From Ghiorsea sp. (GTDB lineage Bacteria; Pseudomonadota; Zetaproteobacteria; Mariprofundales; Mariprofundaceae), in assembly GCA_027053695.1 (NCBI GenBank), contig JALUHL010000005.1, positions 1-6,080 of the forward strand: a DNA stretch of 6,080 bases, read 5' to 3'. A program made the position numbers and the translations under genes. The notes beneath the pieces are model-generated. The model was not told where the DNA came from and made no database searches. It worked only from the letters and a program-made list of their open reading frames with translations. Each line of letters begins with the position of its first letter. Position 1 is the first letter of the stretch. This document shows, in pieces, positions 1-6,031 of the stretch.

Positions 1-3
1 ATC

Positions 4-705
4 TTAGTATGAATATACCAAAGATGCCGCCAACACTGTGTCCGAGGCTTTAGTGCCCGTTGGTGCTTTTGAGTTGTTAGCAACTGAGTAAGAAATCTTA
101 CTTGAAAGGTTGCCTGCAACTTGGTTGGTCAATGCTGTTTCTGATTTGGTTGTATAACCACCATCATTACTACCTTCAGTACTCAACGTTTGGCTAAATG
201 CTGTAGTATCGCTTATTTTCCAGTTAAATACTGTAGAAGCGCGAACAATCGAATCTGAAGTTTTTACACCTGCAGTATCTTCCGATTGACGAGCACCACC
301 ACCAATTTCTGCATTCCAAGTCATATCAGCTTCTTTTAGAATATCAAAACCATAACCAATGGTTTCACTCATCCGACTATTGTAACCACCTAACTTATCT
401 TGCTCATAACCATAACGCGCAAAGAAATAACCAGATTCAAATACTTTCCAATCTTCTTGAATTGAAAATGTATATTTTTTTGAGGTATCCTGACCGTTGT
501 TCTTAGAATTAAGTGCCGCTGCTTCTGCTGTGGTGCGCCATTCATCAGCATCGTAAATGCCTTTACCTTTAAGATTCAATGAGCTTGTGTCCGCATTACC
601 ACCCGTTTGTACAAAACCAAGCTCTGCATTGCCTTTCCATTCTGCTGCATGGCTTAAGCTGGCACAAGCCAATAATGCAGCTGTCATTGTTAATAATTTT
701 TTCAT
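4..705 (-). CDS. DUF481 (YdiY-like) outer-membrane beta-barrel protein
   Basis: A complete 233-residue protein that resembles the DUF481/YdiY family, sometimes called salt-induced outer-membrane proteins; the molecular function of this family is not established. The sequence shows a Sec signal peptide (KK at residues 2-3, hydrophobic core 4-17, probable cleavage after SHA at residue 20). The mature part opens with EWKGNAELGFVQTGGNADT, a family-like first strand, and continues as alternating polar/aromatic beta strands. It ends in VYSY, a C-terminal aromatic residue typical of proteins folded by the BAM machinery. A strong ribosome site lies 6 nt before the start. It is transcribed divergently from the pan genes and has no visible partner in the window. 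Oddity: LLAC at residues 11-14 also resembles a lipobox, but the better SHA site and the barrel ending favour ordinary signal peptidase I processing. Family assignment is fairly sure, function unknown. Confidence 0.85.
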   Translation of the reverse strand: MKKLLTMTAALLACASLSHAAEWKGNAELGFVQTGGNADTSSLNLKGKGIYDADEWRTTAEAAALNSKNNGQDTSKKYTFSIQEDWKVFESGYFFARYGYEQDKLGGYNSRMSETIGYGFDILKEADMTWNAEIGGGARQSEDTAGVKTSDSIVRASTVFNWKISDTTAFSQTLSTEGSNDGGYTTKSETALTNQVAGNLSSKISYSVANNSKAPTGTKASDTVLAASLVYSY

Positions 706-711
706 GTCTTA

Positions 712-716
712 CTCCT
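712..716 (-). promoter_or_regulatory. Shine-Dalgarno of the DUF481 gene
   Basis: AGGAG on the minus strand, 6 nt before the ATG at 705. It is a near-ideal ribosome-binding site and fixes the start of the outer-membrane protein gene. Confidence 0.8.
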
Positions 717-762
717 AAATTCTAGATTTGGCGCACTTTAATCAGATACCCTCTTGCGTAAA

Positions 763-778
763 GGTAACATTTATCACC
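763..778. promoter_or_regulatory. Quasi-palindrome overlapping the candidate panB -35
   Basis: The 16-bp stretch GGTAACATTTATCACC has outer GGT/ACC arms and partial symmetry inside (10 of 16 positions match the reverse complement). It overlaps the proposed -35 element, a usual place for a repressor operator. No regulator can be named, and the symmetry is imperfect. Confidence 0.2.
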
Positions 779-792
779 ATTTGCTATATAAG
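764..792 (+). promoter_or_regulatory. Candidate sigma-70 promoter for panBCD
   Basis: GTAACA at 764-769 (4 of 6 matches to the -35 consensus) lies 17 bp before TATAAG at 787-792 (5 of 6 to the -10 consensus). This would start transcription near 799 and give a leader of roughly 110 nt before the preferred panB start. It is a by-eye match in an AT-rich stretch and could be chance. Confidence 0.35.
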
Positions 793-907
793 CACAGTTT
801 ATTTCACAAACATGGGGCATCTGCTAGGCTTTGCAGCATAAAATGACTCCTGAAGACGGTACTCAAAGCTTATGATAAACGGTGAGACTGAAGCAGAATG
901 GGGATAT

Positions 908-1681
908 ATGAAAAAGAAAATTACGGCAGCCACATTATTGGCTGCAAAAAAGAATCATCAGCCGCAAGTGTGGCTTACTGCTTATGATGCGGGTGCTGCA
1001 CGCATTGCTGAAGAAGCAGGTGTTGATGTGTTACTTGTGGGTGATTCCCTTGGCATGGTCAACCTTGGCTATGATACCACCATCCCCGTCACAATCGATG
1101 ATATGATACTGCATACCGCAGCCGTTGTTCGTGGCGCAACATCTGCATGGGTAGTGTGCGACTTACCCTTTGGTTCTTATCAACAGTCCCCTGAACAAGC
1201 TCTGCAAACTTGTGTACACATCTTGCAAACCACTGGCTGCGATGCAGTTAAACTTGAAGGTGGGAAAGCCATGGCTAAAACCGTGCAATTTTTAAGCGAG
1301 CGCGGTATCGCTGTGGTTGGGCATGTGGGTATGACCCCGCAATCAGTCAAAAAGTTTGGTAACTTCAAGCAACGCGGCACAACTCCTACAGAATACCAAA
1401 GCATTTATGAAGATGCCGTATCCATTGCTGATGCAGGCGCTGTTGCCATTGTGCTTGAATGCATACCTGATGACTTGGCTGCTAAAATTACTGCCGATAT
1501 AAGTATCCCCACGGTGGGTATTGGCGCAGGTAAAGCTTGTGACGCGCAGGTATTGGTTTGGCATGATGTGCTCGGCTTATCGGAGCATACGCCACCTTTC
1601 GCTAAAGCCTATGCCAACCTTAGACAGGATGCCGTATCCGCCATTAGCGCTTGGGTGAATGAGGTTCGAGGCAAAGCATGA
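908..1681 (+). CDS. panB: 3-methyl-2-oxobutanoate hydroxymethyltransferase (ketopantoate hydroxymethyltransferase)
   Basis: PanB transfers a one-carbon unit from 5,10-methylene-tetrahydrofolate to 2-oxoisovalerate, making ketopantoate, the first committed step of pantothenate synthesis in the cytoplasm. Family motifs are clear: LTAYD (23-27), LVGDSLGM (43-50), GHVGMTPQS (138-146), LECIP (183-187) and VGIGAG. By comparison with the E. coli enzyme, the Mg ligands are Asp46, Asp85 and Glu117 and the catalytic residue is Glu184. I chose the ATG at 908 (257 aa) over the in-frame ATG at 872 (269 aa). From 908 the conserved AYD sits at nearly the same distance from the start as in E. coli PanB, and GGGGA lies just before it, while 872 has no clear ribosome site. 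It overlaps panC by 4 nt (ATGA), indicating translational coupling. Confidence 0.96.
   Translation: MKKKITAATLLAAKKNHQPQVWLTAYDAGAARIAEEAGVDVLLVGDSLGMVNLGYDTTIPVTIDDMILHTAAVVRGATSAWVVCDLPFGSYQQSPEQALQTCVHILQTTGCDAVKLEGGKAMAKTVQFLSERGIAVVGHVGMTPQSVKKFGNFKQRGTTPTEYQSIYEDAVSIADAGAVAIVLECIPDDLAAKITADISIPTVGIGAGKACDAQVLVWHDVLGLSEHTPPFAKAYANLRQDAVSAISAWVNEVRGKA
1668..1671 (+). promoter_or_regulatory. Shine-Dalgarno of panC inside the panB end
   Basis: GAGG, 6 nt before the panC ATG at 1678, lies within the last codons of panB. Together with the ATGA overlap it supports independent or coupled initiation of panC. Confidence 0.65.
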
Positions 1682-2559
1682 AAGTCATCTCATCCATCAC
1701 TGAGCTACAACATGAATTGGCAAGCTTTGATAAAGAGCAAGTCGCTCTAGTCCCTACCATGGGCTGCTTGCATGAAGGGCATATCTCGCTGATTCAAAAA
1801 GCCAAACGGCTTGCCGACATCGTGGTAGTCAGCATTTACGTTAACCCCTTACAGTTTGGCGTAAATGAAGATTTAGACAGTTATCCCCGCACCCTAGAAA
1901 CAGATATTGCCATGTGTGAGCGAGAAGGTGTAAATTTTATCTTTCATCCACAAAACCTATACCCTGAAGATGGTATACAAGTGGGGTTACATGTTGGTGG
2001 CCTTAGCCAAGGCTTATGCGGTGCATCTCGCCAAGGGCACTTCGATGGCGTAGTCACTGTGGTCAATATCCTCTTCAATATCATCCAACCGCAACTGGCT
2101 ATTTTTGGTGAAAAAGATTTTCAACAATTAGCTATTATCAGGCGCATGGTTGCCGATTTGCACATGCCCGTTGAGGTGATTGGCGCAGAGACGGTGCGCG
2201 AAGAAGATGGACTGGCCAAAAGCAGTCGCAACACCTATTTGAATGCGGAGCAACGCAAGCAAGCCGCTGAAATATCAACAGCGTTAACCCTGATGCAGCA
2301 AGCCGCAACAGAAGGTCTATCGCTTGAAGATACTTTGGACATAGCTTTAGCGCACCTTAAGCAATTTGATATTCAGCCTGAATACCTTGAAATATGTTAT
2401 ACCGATTCATTACTGCCCGCCCAATCATTGGATACGGACAAACCACTGCGAGCATTGATTGCCGCAAAAGTTGGCAGTACACGTTTGATTGATAATATGC
2501 CGCTTTGTCCAACAACAGCCGCAAACCCTGACCCTGAGGATAATCCATTATGCGCTTAA
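1678..2559 (+). CDS. panC: Pantothenate synthetase (pantoate--beta-alanine ligase)
   Basis: PanC joins pantoate and beta-alanine using ATP through a pantoyl-adenylate intermediate, the last step of pantothenate synthesis. It belongs to the nucleotidyltransferase superfamily. Visible motifs: [10 protein letters not shown] at residues 26-35, containing the HIGH-like HEGH nucleotide site; FGEKDFQQL around 143-151; and AKSSRN at 180-185, the KMSKS-like loop. The usual family ending, TRLIDNMPL, is present but is followed by about 17 extra residues rich in Pro, Asn and Asp. This makes the protein 293 aa against 283 in E. coli, and the extension carries the reading frame across the panD start (10-bp overlap). 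The ATG overlaps the panB stop. All key residues appear intact, so an active enzyme is expected. Confidence 0.96.
   Translation: MKVISSITELQHELASFDKEQVALVPTMGCLHEGHISLIQKAKRLADIVVVSIYVNPLQFGVNEDLDSYPRTLETDIAMCEREGVNFIFHPQNLYPEDGIQVGLHVGGLSQGLCGASRQGHFDGVVTVVNILFNIIQPQLAIFGEKDFQQLAIIRRMVADLHMPVEVIGAETVREEDGLAKSSRNTYLNAEQRKQAAEISTALTLMQQAATEGLSLEDTLDIALAHLKQFDIQPEYLEICYTDSLLPAQSLDTDKPLRALIAAKVGSTRLIDNMPLCPTTAANPDPEDNPLCA
2535..2540 (+). promoter_or_regulatory. Shine-Dalgarno of panD inside the panC end
   Basis: TGAGGA, 9 nt before the ATG at 2550. It supports that start over the in-frame ATG at 2562, which would lie 21 nt from the site and lose the conserved N-terminal residues. Confidence 0.6.
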
Positions 2560-2948
2560 CCATGCTGAAATCCAAACTGCATCGTGCCACAGTCACCCAC
2601 GCAGAGCTTGATTATGAAGGCTCTTGCGCCATTGATGCTGAGCTGATGCAAGCTGCTGGCATTCTTCCTTTTGAACAACTGCATATTTATAATGTAACCA
2701 ATGGCGAACGCTTTACCACTTATGCTATTGTAGCAGATGCTGATTCACATACCATTGGCGTGAACGGTGCTGCAGCACACAAAGCCAATGTTGGAGATAC
2801 CCTAATTATTTGCACCTATGCAGAGCTAGAATCCACTGAGGCAGAAGCTTTTCAGCCTGCTTTGGTTTATCTGCATGAAGATAATACCATCAGCCATCAA
2901 ATCCAAGGCAGACTCGCGCAAGACAAACACGCGCAAGATAAACCCTGA
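2550..2948 (+). CDS. panD: Aspartate 1-decarboxylase (pyruvoyl-dependent)
   Basis: PanD decarboxylates L-aspartate to beta-alanine, the second substrate of PanC. It is made as a proenzyme that cleaves itself between Gly24 and Ser25, the serine becoming the pyruvoyl cofactor. The sequence shows this site exactly (YEGSCAID, residues 22-29), with Lys9, Arg54, Tyr58 and Asn72 at the positions used in the E. coli enzyme and the conserved NGAAAH segment at 72-77. The start at 2550 keeps this numbering. Length is 132 aa against 126 in E. coli; part of the excess is a C-terminal tail with a short duplication (AQDK twice). It overlaps panC by 10 bp, so all three pathway enzymes probably come from one transcript in similar amounts. 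Confidence 0.96.
   Translation: MRLTMLKSKLHRATVTHAELDYEGSCAIDAELMQAAGILPFEQLHIYNVTNGERFTTYAIVADADSHTIGVNGAAAHKANVGDTLIICTYAELESTEAEAFQPALVYLHEDNTISHQIQGRLAQDKHAQDKP
2915..2944 (+). repeat. 15-bp tandem duplication at the 3' end of panD
   Basis: Two adjacent 15-bp units (2915-2929 and 2930-2944) match at 13 positions, both beginning CGCGCAAGA. They encode the repeated AQDK of the PanD tail, outside the conserved catalytic core. Confidence 0.6.
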
Positions 2949-2995
2949 TATTTTTCATGGTCGCCTTATGCTGCTTTTAGTCTAAGCTACGCTCC

Positions 2996-3580
2996 ATGTT
3001 GACATCATTTTCAGTGTTGCTTGTGGCAACCTATTGCGTTGGCGCAATCCCTTTTGGTTTATTGTTTGCCCGCTGGTTAACGGGTAAAGACCCCAGAGAG
3101 TTTGGCAGCGGTAATACAGGTGCAACCAATGCATTGCGCACGGGTGGTAAAAAGGTTGGCATACTCACGCTAATTGCAGATGTATTTAAAGGCGTGATTC
3201 CTGTTTCTATTGCCATGATGCTAGAATTTACACAGCCGCAAATCATGGGCATCGCACTGGCTGCGTTTTTAGGGCATATCTTTCCCATCTATTTAAAATT
3301 TAAAGGCGGCAAAGGTGTCGCCACCATGTTTGGCGTGTTATTGCCTTGGATTCCACTTACAGCTGTGATTAGTTTTGCGGTGTGGTTTATTGTGTTCAAA
3401 CTCACCCGCTATGTATCACTCGCATCCATTGCAGCAGGTTTTGCTTTGCCATTGGTTGCGACCTTCTCAGGTGCAAGTACTGCCGCTGTTGCGACATGTC
3501 TGGTTTTGGGTGGTTTGGTGACCATTCGTCACCATGAAAATGTAACACGCCTTATCCAAGGCACAGAATCTAAGGTTTAG
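2996..3580 (+). CDS. plsY: Glycerol-3-phosphate acyltransferase (acyl-phosphate dependent), inner membrane
   Basis: PlsY transfers an acyl group from acyl-phosphate to glycerol-3-phosphate, forming lysophosphatidic acid at the inner membrane; its usual partner PlsX is not in the window. The protein has 194 residues and several hydrophobic segments (about 3-25, 52-75, 78-98, 110-135, 138-175). The three cytoplasmic family motifs are present: DPREFGSGNTGATNALR (32-48, including Ser38), KFKGGKGVAT (101-110) and RHHENVTRLIQGTE (178-191). The ATG at 2996 is the first possible start, since an in-frame TAG lies at 2978-2980. No clear Shine-Dalgarno precedes it, which suggests weak initiation. It follows panD by 47 bp and probably belongs to the same transcript. 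Its stop codon overlaps that of convergent aroB. Confidence 0.95.
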   Translation: MLTSFSVLLVATYCVGAIPFGLLFARWLTGKDPREFGSGNTGATNALRTGGKKVGILTLIADVFKGVIPVSIAMMLEFTQPQIMGIALAAFLGHIFPIYLKFKGGKGVATMFGVLLPWIPLTAVISFAVWFIVFKLTRYVSLASIAAGFALPLVATFSGASTAAVATCLVLGGLVTIRHHENVTRLIQGTESKV

Positions 3581-4671
3581 GCAAAGGATTGAATGAGGGT
3601 TTGAATATCCTCATCTTTAACATCTTCTGCAATAAATGCATCACCAATATCCCGCAACAGAATATAACGAATAAGGCTACCGACATTCTTTTTATCATGC
3701 CCCATAACATCAAGCCATTGCTCAGCTGTAAACTGTGGTACATCTACAGGCAGCTCTAAAGCTTTTAGCGCTTGAACCATAGCTTCTTCGGTGCCTTTTG
3801 GCGCATAACCAAGCTGTTCGGATAAACGTGCAGCCATACGCATACCAATCGCCACGGCTTCGCCATGCAAATATTCAGTATAATGCGTCATAGACTCGAT
3901 GGCATGGCCAAAGGTATGCCCAAGGTTAAGCAATGCTCTTGCACCTTGCTCGGTTTCATCTTTCATCACAATTTCAGCTTTATAACGGCATGACTCAATA
4001 ATCACACGACTGATAACTTCTATATCCAATTCATGAAGTTGTTTTGAATGCTCTCTAACGTATGCGAAAAACTCGGCATCCCAAATTGCACCATATTTAA
4101 TCACTTCCGCTAAACCTGCACGCAACTGGTTGGGTGCTAATGTTTGTAACACGTCTGGGTCAATCCATACCAAACGTGGTTGATAAAATGCGCCAATCAT
4201 ATTCTTACCATGAGGATGACTGACCGCTGTTTTTCCGCCTACGCTGGAATCAACTTGTGCCAAAACTGTGGTCGGCACTTGCACAAACGGAATGCCTCGA
4301 CGATAAGCTGAGGCAGCAAAGCCCGCCATATCACCCACAACACCGCCACCGAGCGCCACAATAGGCTCATTGCGTGCTAACTTGTTATCCATCAAACTAT
4401 CTAAAATATCAGACCATGTGGCTATGGTTTTAAACTTCTCACCATCAGGCACAATATGTTTTGAGACTGTCCACCCTGCAGCTTCAAGCGATTGTTGTAC
4501 TGTTTCAATATATAAAGGCGCAACCACATCATTACTGATGATAAGGCAACGATTGGCTTGACCAAATAGGTCTGTTAAAGCTTTACCAATTTGGTTTAAG
4601 CATCCTTGCTCAATATGAATATCATAAGAGCGGTCATCTAGGTTCACACGGTATTGTTGGATAGCAGTCAT
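3577..4671 (-). CDS. aroB: 3-dehydroquinate synthase
   Basis: AroB converts DAHP to 3-dehydroquinate, the second step of the shikimate pathway, using NAD and a divalent metal. The 364-residue length matches the family (362 in E. coli). Motifs: PDGEKFK (75-81); the NAD-binding GGGVVGDMAGFAAS (108-121); PTTVLAQVDSSVGGKTAV (133-150); GKNMIGAFYQP (155-165); and AEVIKYG (188-194). LNLGHTFGHAIE (248-259) and HGEAVAIGM (269-277) follow. Probable metal ligands are Glu189, His252 and His269. The gene follows aroK after only 5 bp, so the two are surely cotranscribed. The Shine-Dalgarno is weak (AGAG within the aroK end), consistent with translational coupling. At its 3' end it overlaps plsY by 4 bp in convergent orientation, with no terminator visible between them. 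Confidence 0.97.
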   Translation of the reverse strand: MTAIQQYRVNLDDRSYDIHIEQGCLNQIGKALTDLFGQANRCLIISNDVVAPLYIETVQQSLEAAGWTVSKHIVPDGEKFKTIATWSDILDSLMDNKLARNEPIVALGGGVVGDMAGFAASAYRRGIPFVQVPTTVLAQVDSSVGGKTAVSHPHGKNMIGAFYQPRLVWIDPDVLQTLAPNQLRAGLAEVIKYGAIWDAEFFAYVREHSKQLHELDIEVISRVIIESCRYKAEIVMKDETEQGARALLNLGHTFGHAIESMTHYTEYLHGEAVAIGMRMAARLSEQLGYAPKGTEEAMVQALKALELPVDVPQFTAEQWLDVMGHDKKNVGSLIRYILLRDIGDAFIAEDVKDEDIQTLIQSFA

Positions 4672-4676
4672 GCGGC

Positions 4677-5198
4677 TTACTCTGACAGAAACGCAGCTAT
4701 TTTATCCACTGCTTCTTTTGCTGATAACTTTCCTGTATCAAGATGCAAGTCTGCTATCTCTGCATACCATGGGTTACGTTGTTCAGTCAGAGCTTTCATT
4801 TTCTCAAGCGGGTTCACATCATGAAGTAAGGGGCGATTGCTGTCGCCTGTAATACGCTTAGCCAATACTTCCACATCCGCATCAAGCCAAACGATGATAC
4901 CTGATTGCTTCATCAGCTCTCGATTAGCCTCGGATAAAATCGCACCACCACCTGTAGCAATCACTTGTGACTTACTTTTCCTTAGCACTTCAGCCAAACA
5001 TTTGCTTTCTAATTTGCGAAAGCCTGCTTCACCTACCGTACCAAAAATATCAGGAATGGTTATACCTTCTTGCGAAACTATCACTTTATCCAAGTCTACA
5101 AAGGACAAAGACAATCGGGAAGCTAAAAGCTTCCCGATTGTAGATTTCCCTGAGCCCATCAGCCCTATGAATATCACATCATTACCAACTGGGGTCAT
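4677..5198 (-). CDS. aroK: Shikimate kinase
   Basis: Shikimate kinase phosphorylates shikimate at the 3-hydroxyl with ATP. The Walker A loop GLMGSGKS is at residues 12-19, followed by the shikimate-binding region DLD (35-37), IFGTVGEAGFRKLE (51-64) and TGGGAIL (82-88), then the lid around RPLL. I use the ATG at 5198 (173 aa, equal in length to E. coli AroK) because GGAGG lies 11 nt upstream. An in-frame ATG at 5216 (179 aa) is also possible, but it has no good ribosome site and would place the GGAGG inside the coding sequence. The start overlaps the preceding lipoprotein gene by 17 bp; aroB follows after 5 bp. A perfect 13-bp inverted repeat lies just after the Walker A codons. The name aroK rather than aroL is based on linkage to aroB. 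Confidence 0.94.
   Translation of the reverse strand: MTPVGNDVIFIGLMGSGKSTIGKLLASRLSLSFVDLDKVIVSQEGITIPDIFGTVGEAGFRKLESKCLAEVLRKSKSQVIATGGGAILSEANRELMKQSGIIVWLDADVEVLAKRITGDSNRPLLHDVNPLEKMKALTEQRNPWYAEIADLHLDTGKLSAKEAVDKIAAFLSE
5112..5140 (-). other. Perfect 13-bp inverted repeat (hairpin) inside aroK
   Basis: Arms 5112-5124 and 5128-5140 are exact reverse complements, separated by a 3-nt loop (UUU in the aroK transcript). The stem holds GGGAAGCU paired with AGCUUCCC. It covers the codons from Ile21 to Leu29 of AroK and lies 42 nt past the stop codon of the upstream lipoprotein gene. Downstream, the RNA is pyrimidine-rich (UCUUUGUCCUUUG) but has no true U-tract, so it is not a standard intrinsic terminator. 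A structure this strong is unlikely by chance; its role, if any, is inferred in the findings. Confidence 0.75.
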
Positions 5199-6024
5199 TA
5201 AATGGAGAACCTCCATAACTATTCCGCAATGTGCACGAAGTCACATCTGGTTCTGCGTACACCAGTTCAAATGTTAACACTGCTGTTTTTTCTGTGCCAA
5301 TCACCGGTGTTGATGCTTTAAGTTCTGCAACTATCCATGGTGCAAAGGCTTTCAGATATAATAAGCTAAAGTTGGCAGTTCCTGAAGCATCTGTCGTCAC
5401 TGAACTAATCGGCTGCAAGGAGGCATCCTGTACAAATGTTCCCGCTGTCGCGCTGTAGGGTGTTAAAATACCATCATCCGCAGGCACTGGGAATGCAGGG
5501 GCATAAACTGGGAAACCATAGGTATCAAAAGTTAAAATACCCTGCACTGTCTGCGCGATATTTTCACCTGCATCAAGGGTAAGATTTTTATTTAAATCTT
5601 CATTGGGAACCACATTCCCACCAGCAGCTGTTTTAAATCGGAATGGATAGCAATTCGCATTGGGATCCTTAGCTGGATCCTGAGCATACCAAGCCCCAAA
5701 GCTGTAATACTTGGGCCATGCTGTGAGCGTTACTTTTGCATTGGCTACAGCAATACCATAACTATCAACCACTTGTACTGACATCGGCAGGCTATATTGG
5801 GTTGTACTTGCAACAGCAACCTTAGTACCATAATGGAAAGCAATTGAACCTGCTGTACCTGATACGATAGCTGTCACGCCTGCTCCCGTTGAGCTTGTTG
5901 AACCTGTTGAACCTGTTGAACCTGTTGAACCTGTTGAACCTGTTGAACCTGTTGACGAACTACCACAGGAAACAACAAACATACTCAAAGCTACAATGAT
6001 TAAACCTTTTACTAATGTATTCAT
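5182..6024 (-). CDS. Secreted lipoprotein with Gly-Ser-Thr repeat linker and Ig-like region; function unknown
   Basis: A 280-residue protein I cannot name. Residues 1-20 form a lipoprotein signal peptide ending VVSC, with Cys20 as the lipidated residue and Gly-Ser next to it, which favours outer-membrane sorting. A flexible linker of repeated Gly-Ser-Thr covers about 21-47. The rest looks like a bacterial Ig-like (Big-1/invasin-type) fold: MSVQVVDSYGIAVANAKVTLTA (81-102) resembles the early strands, and TTDASGTANFSLLYLKAFAPWIVAELKAS (210-238) the late ones. Between them is a long insert with DLNKNLTLDAGE (143-154), which matches an EF-hand-type calcium loop. Cys125 and Cys264 could form a disulfide. 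GGAG lies 7 nt before the ATG. It starts 21 bp after a probable pilQ end and runs 17 bp into aroK, so it is probably in a pilus-aro operon. A role on the cell surface or in pilus biogenesis is inference only. Confidence 0.8.
   Translation of the reverse strand: MNTLVKGLIIVALSMFVVSCGSSSTGSTGSTGSTGSTGSTGSTSSTGAGVTAIVSGTAGSIAFHYGTKVAVASTTQYSLPMSVQVVDSYGIAVANAKVTLTAWPKYYSFGAWYAQDPAKDPNANCYPFRFKTAAGGNVVPNEDLNKNLTLDAGENIAQTVQGILTFDTYGFPVYAPAFPVPADDGILTPYSATAGTFVQDASLQPISSVTTDASGTANFSLLYLKAFAPWIVAELKASTPVIGTEKTAVLTFELVYAEPDVTSCTLRNSYGGSPFNDPSW
5202..5216 (-). promoter_or_regulatory. Small inverted repeat holding the aroK Shine-Dalgarno
   Basis: ATGGAGGTTCTCCAT on the minus strand is a perfect 6-bp inverted repeat with a 3-nt centre, placed 3 nt before the preferred aroK ATG. 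The GGAGG ribosome site is mostly inside the left arm, so folding would hide it. The stretch lies within the last codons of the upstream lipoprotein gene, so ribosomes finishing that gene would open it. This would couple aroK translation to the upstream gene. Confidence 0.45.
5897..5955. repeat. 9-bp tandem repeat encoding the (Gly-Ser-Thr)n linker
   Basis: Six perfect consecutive copies of GTTGAACCT (plus strand) fill 5897-5950, followed by a partial copy (GTTGA, 5951-5955) and preceded by a diverged unit at 5888-5896. On the coding strand each unit supplies the identical codons GGT-TCA-ACA. Exact codon identity suggests recent expansion by slippage or unequal crossing-over. As the unit is three codons long, copy-number change alters linker length without breaking the frame. 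Confidence 0.9.
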
Positions 6025-6031
6025 ATAAAAT

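Larger units (their letters stand above)
706..907. promoter_or_regulatory. Divergent intergenic region between the OMP gene and panB
   Basis: About 200 bp without a convincing gene, separating two divergent transcription units, so it must hold the promoters for both unless distant ones are used. It is AT-rich around 765-810. The only short reading frame noticed (844-876, about ten codons) lacks a ribosome site. On the minus strand I see no -35/-10 pair good enough to name for the OMP gene. The candidate panB promoter and a quasi-palindrome are listed separately. Confidence 0.6.

Noticed and set aside
844..876. Short open frame (about ten codons) before panB, possible leader peptide
   Set aside because: No ribosome-binding site and no run of regulatory codons; it is the kind of short frame expected by chance.
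872..907. Upstream in-frame ATG extending PanB by 12 residues
   Set aside because: No good ribosome site, the extra residues look unlike PanB, and the 908 start reproduces the E. coli residue spacing to the active site.
1180..1564. Two open frames on the minus strand within panB
   Set aside because: Both are antisense to highly conserved PanB codons and lack ribosome sites or family features.
3549..3562. GCCTT/AAGGC hairpin near the end of plsY as a terminator
   Set aside because: The stem is only 5 bp and no T-tract follows on either strand.
4837..5277. 146-codon open frame on the plus strand opposite aroK
   Set aside because: It is antisense to a clear shikimate kinase gene, has no recognisable domain, and is explained as a shadow of that coding strand.
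5663..5680. Two GGATCC hexamers 6 bp apart, possible binding site or hairpin
   Set aside because: Each hexamer is its own palindrome and they encode repeated Asp-Pro in the lipoprotein; too short to call functional.
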